The notes: generated by a model from the sequence alone, not told the origin. A DNA stretch of 64,000 nucleotides from Apricaphanius iberus (GCA_028564705.1 JAPXFQ010002130.1:870501-934500), one strand, 5' to 3'; positions 35,701 to 48,720 are shown, numbered from the stretch's first letter. Numbers and translations are program-made.

Positions 35701-38200
35701 TTTCTTGAGCAGTAAGTAAATGAACTGATTTTTCTTGTAAAGTTGTTAGCTGGAGCTATATAAATAAACTGAAATTAATTTATATATTTAACAGCAAGAT
35801 TGTATTTTCAGAAAGGGTACCTTTCATATATTCTTGCTTAGATAGAACAGGTCCAATGACAATAGGCACTTTCTATTGTCCATTTTCATTCTATGTCAAT
35901 AAACTGACATCAATAAATAACACTAGTTACGCATTACCAGTTAAGCAGTTGACAAAATGTTTTTTATCTTCAACACATGTAAAAAGACACATTTTCTGTG
36001 CAATATCTGGTCCTTGCTTTGTATAACATGTAGTGTGCATTAGGATGATAGGTGTGGACTTCACAGTGTACTACTAGGCTAAGGACAGAGTATGCTACCC
36101 CCAATATTTAATGAACAGTTCATCAACTAGACAACAGTATTAAAGTCAAATGGTAATCAAAGTTCCATGATTTTGAAATCAAATGAATGATGAACTGAAA
36201 CCTTTAGAAAGTAGGTGTGGCTGCCAACGGTAGGGGCCCCTCCAAGTGTTCAGTGTGCACTGGTGATTGAAATGTATTTAACTCAGAAAGACCTTAGTGT
36301 TACATGTGATTTAGTAATGTTATTATCGGGGTATTCCTTTATTATTTGAGTGAAACTGGCAAATAGTTCAATAGCAGACGTGTATATGTCCACAATACAC
36401 TCATATTATTGCCATAGTCCAACTGACTTCGGACCAAGCTAGTCTTCTTCTAATCTTACTGATGTACCCAGATAATATGGTTATAAAACCGAATTTCTCA
36501 GCATATAAACACCAGCACAGCTTAGCCGAGCTATTAGCATCCTGCGCACATCACCTTCGGAAAGCGAGGAGACAGCAACAGTTAATGTAACACAACAAAA
36601 TATTACAATACTCATGAAAACGTACTGTGCAGCAGCATTTTTTTTGTCCATTTCGTTGCTCAATGTGCATGTCCTTCAGTTACTCCATCTACTTCTCTGA
36701 CACCAGCATACTCTCTGTGTGACGCTCTAGGACACCTTGGAATAATACAAGCGTGAAACGGTGCATGTCACCACCTAGCTTCACGGAAAAGGGGGTGCTG
36801 CAGCAGTAAAGTTTCAAGATATTGAAGAACACAGTTACCAGTAGTAGGAGTGTTATTATCATGAACCAGGTCATCTTCCAACACTGTTGAAAAGGATACT
36901 CAACAGGAGCATTTCCACTACAGTGTGTCAAGCCTCCAGGGCCGTTTTTGGGGAAATTTCAGGAACCAGCCGAGAAGCAGTCTTTCAGCCAACAAAGTTG
37001 CTGGGAAGGACCTGTAAGTCAAGCTGATCGGTTATAATTCAAAGCGAAATGACCAGAACTTGCCAAACAACCGCTTTGTAAAATTTGAAGAGTTGCAGGC
37101 TAAGCAGTTTATTTGCTGAAGTCTAACCAAATTCCTTAAAGGTCTAATTTTTTATGTAGACATGATGGCTGAGGGGACTGTACCAACTTACACTATCATA
37201 TAAATGTCCAGTGAAATGACTCTAAGATCCGATAATAAAAATGTGTCTAATAATGTGATGAACTGTTGGCACTGTTTCCCCACAGTAAGAAGCTTTGTTT
37301 GTACTTGCAAGTATTTTTTCCATGCCCTTTAGCTTTCTTCAAAAGTCCAAAACTAGCTCAAATATAAGCAAAGTTGCAATGTACCATTCTCATCATTGGG
37401 TTAATTAGATTCTGAAACAACCTTACATGTGAGCATGTTTTGGAATAGTTCTTTAATGTGGCTGTGGGTACCTTGTAAAGGACTTTGTACAGGATGTACC
37501 CTGCCTCTTCCCCACAGTGTGTTGAAGTTCCAATTCCCACAATTCTCCTTTCCCTCAAGCCTGCAAATATAAAGCTGGTACAAAAAAAGGATTAGAGGAA
37601 TGTAGTTTATCTCAAGATATGGATGGAGCAGGAGCAGTGTTGGCTCTCATACGGAAGTCATAGGTTTAAAACTCACGGCCAAGGCCTAACTGTGTACCTA
37701 CATACAAGGTACCGTGTACCTACTCTGCATTCCTTCCAAAAACATGCATGCATGTCCAAAAACGTATTTTAATTGGAAATTCAAAGATTTCAGATGTCTG
37801 TGTGCCTGAACTCACCAGGGCGAAGCCTTCCTATATCCTCCTTTGACTGCTAGACACAGGTACCAGCTCCAACCCACCACTTGTGACCCTGGAACATTTT
37901 TTAGATTGGATGGAACATTCAGAATGAAAAGCTGTATTCAAAACAATATCGTCTTTGGGTTGTACTGATAGGATAATAGGCTTGAGCTTGGTTAGCAGAT
38001 ATTGCCATGGAGCCAGAAGCAACAAAATGTGGATAGCGGTGAATCACTGTATCTGTAGAAGGCCCACCACCAAGGTCCATAGGAATATCAGCGTTTCCTA
38101 AAGACAGACTGAGTTCATGGAATTAATTTCGTATTTGAGGAAACAATAGCACAATTGATCTTTTCAGGTGTATTATATTGGTCCAAGATTGGCTTAAATA
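32766..38200. other. Intergenic DNA downstream of lrig3
   Basis: AT-rich with no gene recognised. Holds one LINE reverse-transcriptase scrap (34018-34128) and a less AT-rich patch at 34430-35160 without a recognisable reading frame. Confidence 0.5.
34018..34128 (+). mobile_element. Non-LTR retrotransposon reverse-transcriptase scrap
   Basis: Translates as ELYKYLRVHLDNRLDW followed by NNEAVYKKN, like the YKYLGVHLDNxLDW text after the palm of fish LINE reverse transcriptases. About 35 residues survive. Confidence 0.55.
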
Positions 38201-38204
38201 ATGG

Positions 38205-38250
38205 CTTTTAACATCCATTCGTCCATCATCGATGCCGCTTATCCTTGAAA
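38205..38250 (+). repeat. Start of CATCCATCC-type teleost repeat
   Basis: CATCCATTCGTCCATCATCG then CCGCTTATCC, the head of the same family as 41289-41585. It adjoins the eif3l pseudogene. Confidence 0.5.
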
Positions 38251-38255
38251 GGTCA

Positions 38256-38893
38256 AAGGGAGTGCAGGGAGTGATGTCTATGTTCCCCAGCTACACTCTT
38301 TGGATCCCTTCTGCTGTTGTTGATGTTGCTCTTATCCATCAGGAAGTGGAGGATGTTGAGGACACTGTCGGTGTTCCAGATCTTTTGGTTGTTCCGCAGG
38401 AACTCAATTCTTCAGATTTCTGGCCATCTTAGAGCGGTACTGACTGAAGTACTGGAACTAGAGTAGATGAACTCATCAGTGATGTCCCACAACCACTGGT
38501 TTGGTAGCTCCAGAGGGGCAGGCCCACCTGTATTGAGGATGTTGTTGCAGAGGTTGCAATAACTGTAGTATGACTCAAACTTTTGCTCCAAAGTCGGTCC
38601 ATCGATAACTTAAGCATAGATGTGAAAGTAATAGAGCTCCTTGTAGAGGAAGAAGATCACAGCATCATTTCCAACAAGTGAAGAAGAATTGAGGCACAAT
38701 TCTTAAGTTTGTTCCAGCTGTTCTCGTAGACATCTTGGATCATTTAGATCATCTACTCCTTGCTCTAGCCTGACCCACTGTTGGACTACAGCTCATTAAC
38801 CTTCGGGCCGATCAAGTCAGAGAAGGTTTTGTGGAAATACTGTGAGATTTTTGATCATCCTCTGGAATGATCTGGTAGGTCTGCTGCAGTTGG
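38256..38893 (-). pseudogene. eif3l: eif3l processed pseudogene (translation initiation factor 3 subunit L), truncated both ends
   Basis: Minus-strand reading recovers eIF3L text in order: QQTYQIIPE, SQYFHKT.SDLI, IQDVYENSWNKL, LVGNDAV, LYKELYY.HIYA, GPTLEQKFESYYSYCNL, APLELPNQWLWDI, EFLRNNQKIWN, SVLNILHFLMDKSNIN, DPKSVAGEHRHHSL. The frame shifts several times (for example near 38415-38450), there are in-frame stops (after HIYA and at NEL*), and a short deletion follows KSNIN. Roughly residues 40 to 300 of the family protein are covered. The parent gene is split by introns in vertebrates, but none interrupt this copy, so it is a retrocopy. Both ends abut CATCCATCC-type repeats; no poly(A) tract survives because the 3' part is missing. 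Not functional. Confidence 0.85.
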
Positions 38894-39180
38894 TAGCACT
38901 GTCACCTTGCAGCAACACGGTCCTGGGTTCAAATCCCAGCCTGGGATATTTATAAATGGAATTTGCATGCTCTCCCTGTGCGTGCATGGGTTCCCTCTGG
39001 TTAATTGGTCTCTCTAAATTGCCCTGACGTGTGTGTGCATGTTTTTTTTTAATAAACTGTGTTTCAGTTTGGCCCTGCGATGGACTGGTGACCTGTCCAT
39101 GATGTACCCTGCCTATTGAGAAAGGCACCAGCCCCCCTCGTAAGCCTGCATTGGAAGGATGAATGGATGTAACAGCATCC
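38894..39180 (-). repeat. CATCCATCC-type teleost repeat, minus orientation
   Basis: GTTGGTAGCACTGTCACCTT, TCCTGGGTTCAAATCCCAGC and GATGGACTGGTGACCTGTCC are stock text of a very common fish repeat, ending in GGATGAATGGATG. Related in reverse to 41289-41585. Confidence 0.75.
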
Positions 39181-39184
39181 ACAA

Positions 39185-41288
39185 TGAAGAGTGTTGTATT
39201 AGCTTTTCGAGTTTCCTACTGGTCACAGACATACATCTGGTCTACAGCTCATTTCTTGGTGCATCAGTTTGATTTCCCTATCACAACTAGAAACCTGCAA
39301 TCAATGGCAGTTTTTACTATATGTTAATCATCCTAAAGCTGATCCTCATACAAAAATTAAGATAAATCATCTGAATGGTAAGTTTTGTGCAGTTGGTCTG
39401 GTTGGGCGGATACAAACCATTTCACAATTAGGAAGTCTCCCCATACTCGAAGGCGAGGTTTTACACTTCACTAAACTCTGCCTGTTACAATTAGGTGGGA
39501 AGCTGTAATTCCCCTGTACAATGGTTTATTTACTCTGTTTAGGAAAGTCTCTGAAATTGCTGCAACTATAAAACAATTTGTGGCCTAACAAGTGACTGTG
39601 GCACCAAGGGTTGCCACTTCTAAAAGATGTTTTCTTGTTGGGTCTGTGCTCTGTGACAAATTTTTTGCACTTCTGGCTTGGACGGGGGGGGCGGGATAAT
39701 TTCCACAGCTTTGATTTTGTGTCCAACAAAGCGAGACAGGAAGTTAACTATTTTTGCAGACCACTAGTGACTGGGAAGGCGAACGAATGGAGTCCTGATC
39801 TCAGATCAGAGTCTAATCTCCTTTCCCTGAACTCTGCTCCCGCTTTGTTCACTTTTGCGGTCAAACACAGATCTGGGGTCAGGTCCTCAGGTCATGTCTG
39901 CTTTGAGAGTATGAGTCGATTGCATTTACCATGCCCCAGTCTTATCTCACGGCCAGACACTCAGAATTTTGTACCTAATTTGCTTTCATTATTGCCAGAT
40001 GTGCTGACGTGCAGACAGATGTTTCTTGTCGCCACAGTTAGAAACAGCTCACTGGAATGATTTTTTTTCCTGTGCTGAAGCAGAGGAAATCTGCTGGGGG
40101 ACTGGATTTACCAGAGGTAGAGTCAAGAATTTCCTACAGATTTTGGACCGAGTCGAATTGCAGATAAAAGGAATCACATGTAAACGCTGCGCTGGAGAGA
40201 TCCCACGGCCATATAACTCACTCACGTGAGCAGCCATCTTTGTGATTCCCAGCATGGATTCCATGAAACCCCCATCAGACAAGCTCTTTTCAGACTCCGA
40301 TCCAGGCACGGCGCTTTGTGTGATTAGAAGCATACACAAGAGCTTTGCATCTTGCAGATGTTGCCATAAATCAAGCGTTGGCGCTGCCTCTGCAACTGGC
40401 TGCCTGACAAATGTTCCACAATAACTGCTGGCCCCCCACTCCACCCTTCCAGTAAAAGAGGGAGGGAAAAAAAAGGGTGAAAAGAGAAAGGGAAAAAAAC
40501 GGCCTTGGAATTTCTGCTTGTAACTCTTTCAGGACCATTGTAAAACCTCAGCCGTGTCAGCACAGGTGGAAACCTGACGGGTCATAAAACAGCAAAGAAA
40601 GAAAGGGGGGGGGGGAATGACCGCCCAGTCTGGGCTTTCTCCCGTGCAACAATGACTTAGACTTGCTACCGTCCCACTCAGCTCTCCACTGTGACTAATT
40701 CCAAACAAATCTACAGAGTTAAATTAGTCTGTGTGTCTGTGGACGGCATAATCGACAACCATGGTGCATGAAAAATGCACACATAATAGCTGAGACGAAG
40801 ACTGACGTGTGAATCCCGCTCTCTCTGAGGCAAAGAGGAAAGATTGTGTAGGCATCCCTGCACTAGATATAGTCTCTTTAGGACCCAGATTTTTTATTTA
40901 TTTTTCCAATTTCCTGGTCCTGCTCAATTTGGTATATGAAACGGAATTAGTAAAGTATGGCAAAGTACATTTGACCTTCCAGATTATGTTTTTCTTCTGT
41001 TTTTGCTTATTTCAGAACATCAACCAAATTTAAACACCTGAAAAAGAAAGCTTGGGTCAATAGGCAAGACAAGGGTACACTATCAGCAAAAACATAATTC
41101 AAGGTGCTTCGGGTAATTCGGGGGAACTAATGCAAGCAACAAAAAAGCACTTGAGAAAGAAAGGGCAATTCCGGACTATTCCTAAAAATTTCTTCAAAAT
41201 CTATCAACACCTTTTTGAGTTATGTTATTAGCAGACAAACTAGGTAACTAAGCTAAAACATAAAAACAAAACAAAAACTCAAAGATAT
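39185..41288. other. Mostly unique intergenic DNA
   Basis: No gene recognised. 39600-40450 is less AT-rich and free of repeats I know, so it is a candidate for conserved non-coding sequence. An 11-G run lies at 40605-40615. Confidence 0.4.
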
Positions 41289-41585
41289 GACATCCATCCA
41301 TCCATTTTCTGAACCGCTTAGTCGTCCAGGGGTAGCGGGGGGGGGGGGGGGGGGGGGGGGGGCTGGTGCCTATCTCCACCTGTCAACAGGCAAGAGGCGG
41401 GGTAAACCCTGGCCAGGTCGCCAGTCCATCACAGGGCCACATAGTGCACACACCTAAGGACAATTTAGAGTGATCAATTAACCTGACAGTCATGTTATTG
41501 GACTTTGAGAGGAAGCCGGAGTACCCGGAGGGAACCCACGCATGCACTATAAGAACATGCAAACTCCATGCAGAAAGACTCCTCC
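41289..41585 (+). repeat. CATCCATCC-type teleost repeat
   Basis: Begins CATCCATCCATCCATTTTCT and includes AGGTCGCCAGTCCATCACAG and GGAGTACCCGGAGGGAACCC. Interrupted by a G run at 41337-41362. Confidence 0.75.
41337..41362. repeat. Run of 26 G
   Basis: Uninterrupted homopolymer in the repeat head. Its length is probably approximate. Confidence 0.9.
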
Positions 41586-42324
41586 AGGGGGGGCTATGAC
41601 TATTTTACCTTAACAGATTTGCATAATTCTTAGGGCACAGTTGGGGAAACCATAGTAACATGGCCCGCCCCTAACCCCGACAGTTCCGTGTTGGCTCTGC
41701 TGACCGTTACCCGATACCTATGTTAAAAATGACTAGCATCAGCTGATACCGTAGTTAGTGCCAATATATTGTGCTTTACTTGACAAAATCCATGTGGTCA
41801 TGGTTCTAGTTATGAGAACCAGAAAGGAGAAGAGAAACAGGAGCTTTGAGAAACCTATACAGGTTATTAACGCGATACACATATAATAATACACGTTATT
41901 AATATGTAAAAAAAACGATGCATTTTTTTATTTTACATTTATTTTCAATTTATGATCAAATGCTTTAAAGCAATAATCAAGTTTACTTAAACTGATTACA
42001 CAATTTTTAACAAGAAAGAAGAAAATATGACTGGAGAGCTGGGAGGCAAAAGAACTGAAAGAACGCAGAGAGACAAGTGTGGAGGAGTGAGATAGGAAAG
42101 GAAAATTAACAGGTATGAGTGAGTGTTTGTGATCAATTTATGGAAAAATCTGAAGTCAGCTCAACAAGGATGTGTTAATAAAGGCAAAGGAGTTTTTAAA
42201 TCAGAATTTGGTAAAAAAAAAAAAATATGTGGTTTACATTATACTACTTTTTGCTTATGTGGGACCCTTCAAATACTCTGTTCCCAGGGGCCCCTGCTAT
42301 CATAATCCAGCCCTGAGTATCACT

Positions 42325-42525
42325 GATGATAAGAAAAGTGTTGAATCATGCCAGAACTACATGGGACCACAGTTTCAAAGGTTACTGTCAGTAGAACACT
42401 ACGCCATCATGGTTTAAAATCATGCTTTGAATAAAAAAAATAAAAATAAAAAAAAGGTTCCCCCTGCTCAAGCCATCACAAGTCCAGGCCTGTTTGACGT
42501 TTGCCAATGACCATCTGGATTAGTG
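42325..42525 (+). mobile_element. Tc1-like transposase fragment
   Basis: CACTACGCCATCATGGTTTA, CCCCCTGCTCAAGCCATC and TTTGCCAATGACCATCTGGA are near-exact stretches of a fish Tc1-like transposase gene, split by an A-rich insertion near 42430-42455. A small internal piece only. Confidence 0.75.
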
Positions 42526-43329
42526 TCTCCACCTTTTTTGATTTTTGTAACCCCAAAATCATTTTTTTAATACCACAAGTACAAAATGTATATCAAATGT
42601 GTTGATGATGTACAGCTGATTAATACTCCAGCCACAGTAGGGATTTTTAGACGGGAAGAGCGACCATGAAAAGCTGATTCAGCAGGAAAGTTGTTGCCAC
42701 ATAATACTGTGTTATGTTGCAACACGTCAGCCGGTTAATAGAAGTCTTGCTAAATATCTTCATGTGGGTTCTTGCTCCAGCTGAAATCTGATTGGTTGGT
42801 TTTCTCTACTGTTCTGATAGATGCGGAGAATCTCTGTTTGATTGCCAAGCTGTAGAAGAAGTCTGGGGTGATGTTGAATGATACAGTTATTTTAATCCAA
42901 TGATGGAGAAAGATAGCTTTGAAACTAAGAAGGATGGGATGTGGAAAACGTTTCTACACTTTACACACAGCTGGCCAAAGCAAGAGTGAGAGACTGTATG
43001 TGATTATTACGGGGTGCCATTTGTCAAGTTACACAGTAAAAAATGAACACCAATAATTTTTGGTATTTAGCCTGTCATATAAGAAAAAAGTGGGGGCTAA
43101 TTTTTCAAAGCCATATTTGTGTCCATGTTTTATCTTCATCTTGAAGTATCATAGTTTCAAAATAAAAGTTAAGTTAGCAAGCTATTTACACTGCTAAAAA
43201 AATAATAATGGTGAACACTAAAATAATCCATCCTAGATCTGAAAAAAATAAATGTTCTTATTAATTAATTTGCTCTTTACATAGTTAGATGTGCTGATAA
43301 CAAAGTTTCACAAAAACTATGATTGGAAA

Positions 43330-43540
43330 TCAAACTTATCAACCTATGGAAGTTGATACTCCTACTGCTTCCTCCACGTCCCCTGATCTACTGGCCTTTC
43401 TCCTGGTGGCGCCTCCTCTGGACACTACCCTGACATGCATAGCTAACCTTTTTGCCACAGCTCGTATTGATGTGTCATCTTGGATGAGCTGCACCACCTG
43501 AGCCACTTGCACGGGTTGTAGACTCCCTATCTCCATAAGC
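43330..43540 (-). mobile_element. Tc1-like transposase N-terminal (helix-turn-helix) fragment
   Basis: The minus strand codes QVAQVVQLIQDDTSIRAVAK, like the paired-type DNA-binding start of a fish Tc1-like transposase. It loses the frame soon after VSRG. The flanking 43.55-44.35 kb has no recognised continuation. Confidence 0.55.
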
Positions 43541-45089
43541 AGATCCCCACACGGTGTTCGACAGTTAACGGGGCTCTTACTACGAATTCAAAATGTAGAT
43601 GTGGGGGAAGTGTATGGCAGAGCTCCATAAATTTAGTCCTTTTCATCCGGAAATTAGCTCGCCATTCCGCATCTCCCCACGCCACAAGGATTTGTTGCTA
43701 CCAAACACCAGACCTCTTGTGAGCCCAGACACGTCTGAAGGACAATGGAAAGAAACAAATAACACGGGTAATTAACTAAACATGTCAATTAAACTCTACG
43801 ATAGAGGTTACTGATTAACGTTTTATAAACAAACAACAAATGATCATCACTGGTTACAAAGCGGTTGGTTTACAACGCTCACCCTGTAGATGGCTTCAGC
43901 TAGCAGTTCACCAGTAGAAATAGGAAAGCTATCCAATGTTGCTCTTGTATTGCGCGAAATCGCTGCATCCTTCCTCTACGGGCTCGAATCCGTAACCGGG
44001 TAACTTTCTGGATGAGCAAAGCATTGTCTTTTGCATCTTGATTTAGAACGCTCTTCATGCCTCAATTGTTTCCAGCGGACCATTCCAATCATTCTAGTCC
44101 GTCGCTCCTTTAATGACGTCGTTACTTCTCACTTCCTTGTTTGATGGATAGCTACAGAATGAGTTGTATACCGCCACCTACTGTTTCGGTGTAGTCCTTC
44201 ATGTAAATCACTGGACTCAAATAAGCATTTTCTCTGGCTGTTTTCTGGCACGGCCACACATATGAAAACGCCCTCTGTATCATGCTACCACTAGAGTAAA
44301 AGCACCGCCAGCATTCAAAACTGACCAAAACATCAGCCACATTGTAAACCCAGATTTTGTTTCTAGTTAAACTTTGGAGTGATTAGTACTCATATTGTTG
44401 TGTTTTGTGAAACACGGCTATCATTACCTAACCGCATTAGTTGATTGTACTTTTAGCTAAAAGATTAATAGCATCGTTTTTAGAAGAGATAACTTTGTAT
44501 GTTTAGTTTTATTACAAAGGGGAGGGACTTAATTTAAAAACTTCTCTGGTCACATCACAATCCACCAATCAGGACAGAGGGAAAGGGCCCAGCAATCAAT
44601 GGCCACACCTCCCATTCAATTTTGAGCATCCCAGTAACACAGCTAACTCAATACCATGACAAAGGAGCATATCACAACAGATTAAGTTTATGGCTTTATG
44701 GTAAATAGTAAAACCATAAAAAACAAAAGTAAATAGAACAAAAATGCAGTCGTAATTGGTTTGAAGCAGAAGACAATGTTCTGCCAGATTTAACAATGTT
44801 ATTATTTTAATGTTATCATTGCATTATTACTGAGGTATGTTTCTCAACAAAAGAACTGTATTTACTTAATCCTCTATTGGTTGAAAGTAATATTTCATTT
44901 TTTAAGAACTATAACAGTTAACTTTGGTCAGAATATACAATGTGTTAGATTTAGTAATGCAGTAATGCTAACTTACCAAGATGAGTTAATTAAATGGATC
45001 GTTCCATCGATCCATGCTGGGGGCAATGACACCTGGTTACTGCAATCGGAGACAGGTTAATGTTAGTAGCTATGCTGCTTTAGGCTAGG

Positions 45090-45610
45090 CTGTTGGAGGA
45101 CATTATTAGAGTCAGTTCCTACTTTCTCTCCTACTTCTCCCAAACTGCATGATGTGCTGTCAATTCAAGCGCTAACCTGTTTTCTCTTAGTCTCTTCCTA
45201 CAGTAGGTGCTCCTGACCCGCCCTGCTTCACGACCCTGACTAAGATGGCATTCCAGTGGAGGAACGTTCTCCACGTCCTGCTACCAACTTCTGCTTCTGC
45301 ATCAGTTCTGTTGCTCTTTTTGTGTCTCTGCTCCCTTCTCCAAACCCCAGACGGTCTCAGCAGATGACGGCTTATGCTGAGCCTGGTTCTGCTGGAGGTT
45401 TCTTCCTGTTAAAAGGGAGTTTTTCCTCTCCACTGTCGCTTCATGCTTGCTCAGTGTGAGGGATTGGTGAGAAGTCAGGACGCAATCTTCTGTGGTTCTC
45501 TAATTCCTTAATTAAACATTGTATTGTAATAACTCTTCTTGTAAAGTGCCTTGAGATGACATCTGTTGTGAAATGGCGCTATATAAATAAACTGAATTGA
45601 AATTGAATTA
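45090..45610 (+). repeat. Teleost retroelement 3' part with GGCGCTATATAAATAAA tail
   Basis: Includes GGTTCTGCTGGAGGTTTCTT, AGTGCCTTGAGATGAC and GGCGCTATATAAATAAACTG, ending in repeated GAATT, the 3' tail of a very common fish retroelement class. No intact protein. A reversed piece of the same family lies near 49930. Confidence 0.7.
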
Positions 45611-46084
45611 AATTATGAATCATTGTTTAAACTAAGTATTTTCAGTTACTGCAACTTTGTTTTAGTACATTCAACTTAAGTCTTCAATTCAAATCCATTT
45701 GGGGCTTAAGTACATTGAACGTACTCTACTGCACTTATTCAACTAATGCTTCATTACTTATAAAATTTAAGTCAATGAGTTACCTTGATTTTTTAGTAGA
45801 TTCAACTTATCCGCGTTTACAGTGCAGAAAGCACAAGACTTGAGAAGTGGTCTGTGGTCACCACCTGCAGAACCACTCCTTCATTGGGGATATTTTGCAA
45901 TAAAGTTTTTGTAATTGCCTATAAATTCCACCTGTTGTCTATGCCATTTGCAAAACAGCATGTGAAATTGATTCCTAAGTGGACCATCTGATTACGCGGA
46001 AGTGGGATTGGCTTGGAGTTACATTGTGTTGTTTAAGTGTTCGCCCTTTTTTGAGCTGTGTATATAGTTGCCAAATGTAAAATG

Positions 46085-46310
46085 TATCTTCTGAATTTAG
46101 AAATATTTATTTCAGAAGCTAAGTTTTAGTTTGCAAACATCCAAACTAAACATTTAGCTTCCTGACTAAATATTTAGCTGGTTAACAAAATAGTTGAATG
46201 TGAAAAAAATGTTTTAGCTTCTAAACTAAATATTTAGTTTGACAACTAAATATTTAGCTTAACTGAATGTTTAGTTTGAGAACTAAATGTTATATGTTAA
46301 AGATTATATA
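46085..46310. repeat. Degenerate tandem repeat, AACTAAATATTTAGCTT unit
   Basis: About eight worn copies of a partly palindromic 17-30 bp unit. Confidence 0.8.
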
Positions 46311-46319
46311 TTAAAGATA

Positions 46320-47500
46320 ACATTGGGTCTGGTTAGATGTTCATTTTTATACCGTAAAAAAGGCACTGGAAACCAGTTTGAATTAAGCTGACCAAGCACT
46401 TTAGTCATCAGTCTTTCCTTGACCTTTAACATCTTGAAGAATAAACCCATTAGCCCTGAATTTGGGCTTGACCCCCACAATTACACACAAACATGCCTTA
46501 TAATTTAAATATCAACTTCATATAGACAAATTGACCTTTTAGAATGATTCTATTATCAAAATCTGAAGACATTTTCTTAGTTCACAAATACCTCGTCACC
46601 TTTGTGGTGCCACCCAAGGCTGATTGCCATTTTCAATGGAAAATTATGGGAAAGGCTTTGCGCTGACGATGAGCAAACAAACACTAAAGGGTTTTAACTT
46701 CAGGGGAAGCCTGCTGTCAACAGTTAAAACAAATGCAAGCAAAGGAAGGAATGAGGACGGAGGTGGGGAGGTGTGGGTAACAAACAAAAAACAGGTAGAG
46801 CACCACGACACAAAGCTAACTGCTTCACTCTTCAAGAAGGAAAAAATATCTGATGTCTGATATTACAAACTGCTAATATTATCACACCAAGCAAGCAAGC
46901 CATGCATGTTCTGGCAAGTGCTGTTGTGCAAACAGCCCTGCTTTTTAGAGCAACTGAGCTGTTGAATATTTATTGTTTGGTTAAGGTTTTAGTGAGAAAT
47001 TATGACATCAGTCATGGGAGAGATTCAGCAAGATGAGAAGGAGAGAGAGGAGGGGAGGGGGATTTCCCATCACTCCTTCAGACCAGACAAACTCAAACTT
47101 CAAATGCGCCGATCGGTCCAGACAGACAGCTAAGCAGGGTGAACGAATCCATCTTTGTCTGAAGCTGGAAGTTGAACGGCTATTAGTGCTACCGGACAAA
47201 GCGGCTACTTCTGTTCGCCGAATTTCAACAGCTAAAGTCAGCACCAGAGGATGGAAGAGAATTTCATGACCTTCTGACCATCACACACAAAAAATAAAAG
47301 GGGATTTAAACTAAGAAACCCCCACATCTCTTTTTAAATTTGCAAACAAGCGTATGAGGTGCAGATTAGAAGATAATTTCTTAGCATTGTGAAAGAGCTT
47401 TTCTCCTCAAATATTTGGTTTAGTCTACATCTGCTTGTTGAAGTGAAAGTCAACTCCGAAATACTGTCTGAAGCCTTTGCGAAGATTGTAGCAGCTTAGG
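46320..47500. other. Intergenic, nothing recognised
   Basis: Contains a purine-rich stretch (47030-47065). No gene or named repeat seen. Confidence 0.4.
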
Positions 47501-47504
47501 CCTA

Positions 47505-47652
47505 GTTCGCACGGCAGGATTTAAAAATGGTAGCACAATTTCCAATTCTTGAGAGACCACACACACAGCGAAAAATAAATTGTGGATAAAACAGTTTTGG
47601 TCCTACAATGTGTGGCCAAACGGCAACAACAAGACGCCACACAGGAACATAA
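47505..47652. mobile_element. MITE fragment with CTAGTTCGCACGGCAGGATT start
   Basis: Text typical of a dispersed fish MITE. Cut at 47653 by the start of the foldback copy B. Confidence 0.4.
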
Positions 47653-48256
47653 GAGGGTCCGCTTTGTCTTACGCCCTGAATCACACATATGTTGATTTTC
47701 AATTTAAACCATAAAAAGTGATGTGTGTTTCGACTGTTTGTAAAGAGATTTGGGATTTATTTTTATTTATTAAAAAATGTACAATTAAAATACCTACAAA
47801 TCAGAAGTTGCATATATGACGTCCAGTGCTACTGCTAGCTAGCTCTAGTTAGCACAAAAAATACTCTCCAAAACCGTGTAGAGCTTCTCCCACATGCTGG
47901 CTCTCACTTAACCCCATAGCTGTCACTTTACAATTCCCCAATTTAATATTATTTCCTTCGTCTTGGAGAAAGGAGGCAAATCACGGCCATTTTTCCCCTT
48001 TTTCGTCTTTAGTAATAGTCCGATAAGTGTTTTTTCACAAAACCTAAAGTAACTTTTGCTTACGGTTGAAAATCAGCATTTTATCTACAAAACAACATGT
48101 CTATAAAATTTACAGACATCAAATGTTCGATTCCATGGCGCATTTCAAATGGGTTCAGAAAATAACCTTTATCGCTCCATTGACTCTCATTATTTTTGTT
48201 GGCAGTAGGGGACCCATGGACCAGAAATAGAAGGCTATGACTTACGTACCCCCCCC
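47653..48256 (+). mobile_element. Foldback element, copy B
   Basis: Includes GGTCCGCTTTGTCTTACG and the shared core (GAGCTTCTCCCACATGCTGG, TTTATCGCTCCATTGACTCT). The outer left terminal repeat is missing. The right end runs into a C-rich run near 48248. Confidence 0.75.
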
Positions 48257-48479
48257 ACCCCCCATACAATGATAAGGAAGTGACTTATCCATATTTCTTT
48301 CACTCTGAAACACAGTTACACACTTTGCTCTGATTGATCTCTTTTTCTATGTGTTGGTGGACTTTGGTCAAGTGAGCCGACACTTAATAATATCATAAAG
48401 GGAACAAGGTGCATCCCTGCCTGTCACCTCACTTTCTGATTGGCTACACCTCACATTCTACAGGCTGCATGCTCGCAAG

Positions 48480-48720
48480 TGCTGCGTTTGAATGGACACA
48501 AGTAATCGGATTAAAAAAATGATAGGAATCAAAATACTTAATGTATATGTGGCATTCGGAACACTGCAACATTTCATTCTGATTGACATGGCTGCGTTAT
48601 GCTCATAGTTAATCCGATCGCTGTGCATGTAAACCCTTACTGCAAATCTAGGTCATTACGGCGCATGTCCAAACTATGATCAGATTAAATACATGTTGCA
48701 CATGTAAACACAGCTAATAT
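48480..48720. mobile_element. Probable MITE
   Basis: AAGTAATCGGATTAA near the left and GTTAATCCGATC plus GTAAACACAGCTAAT near the right resemble dispersed fish text with inverted ends. Boundaries uncertain. Confidence 0.3.

Noticed and set aside
39611..40060. 149-codon plus-strand open frame
   Set aside because: Low-information peptide with no known motif. The opposite strand is equally open, typical of random open frames.
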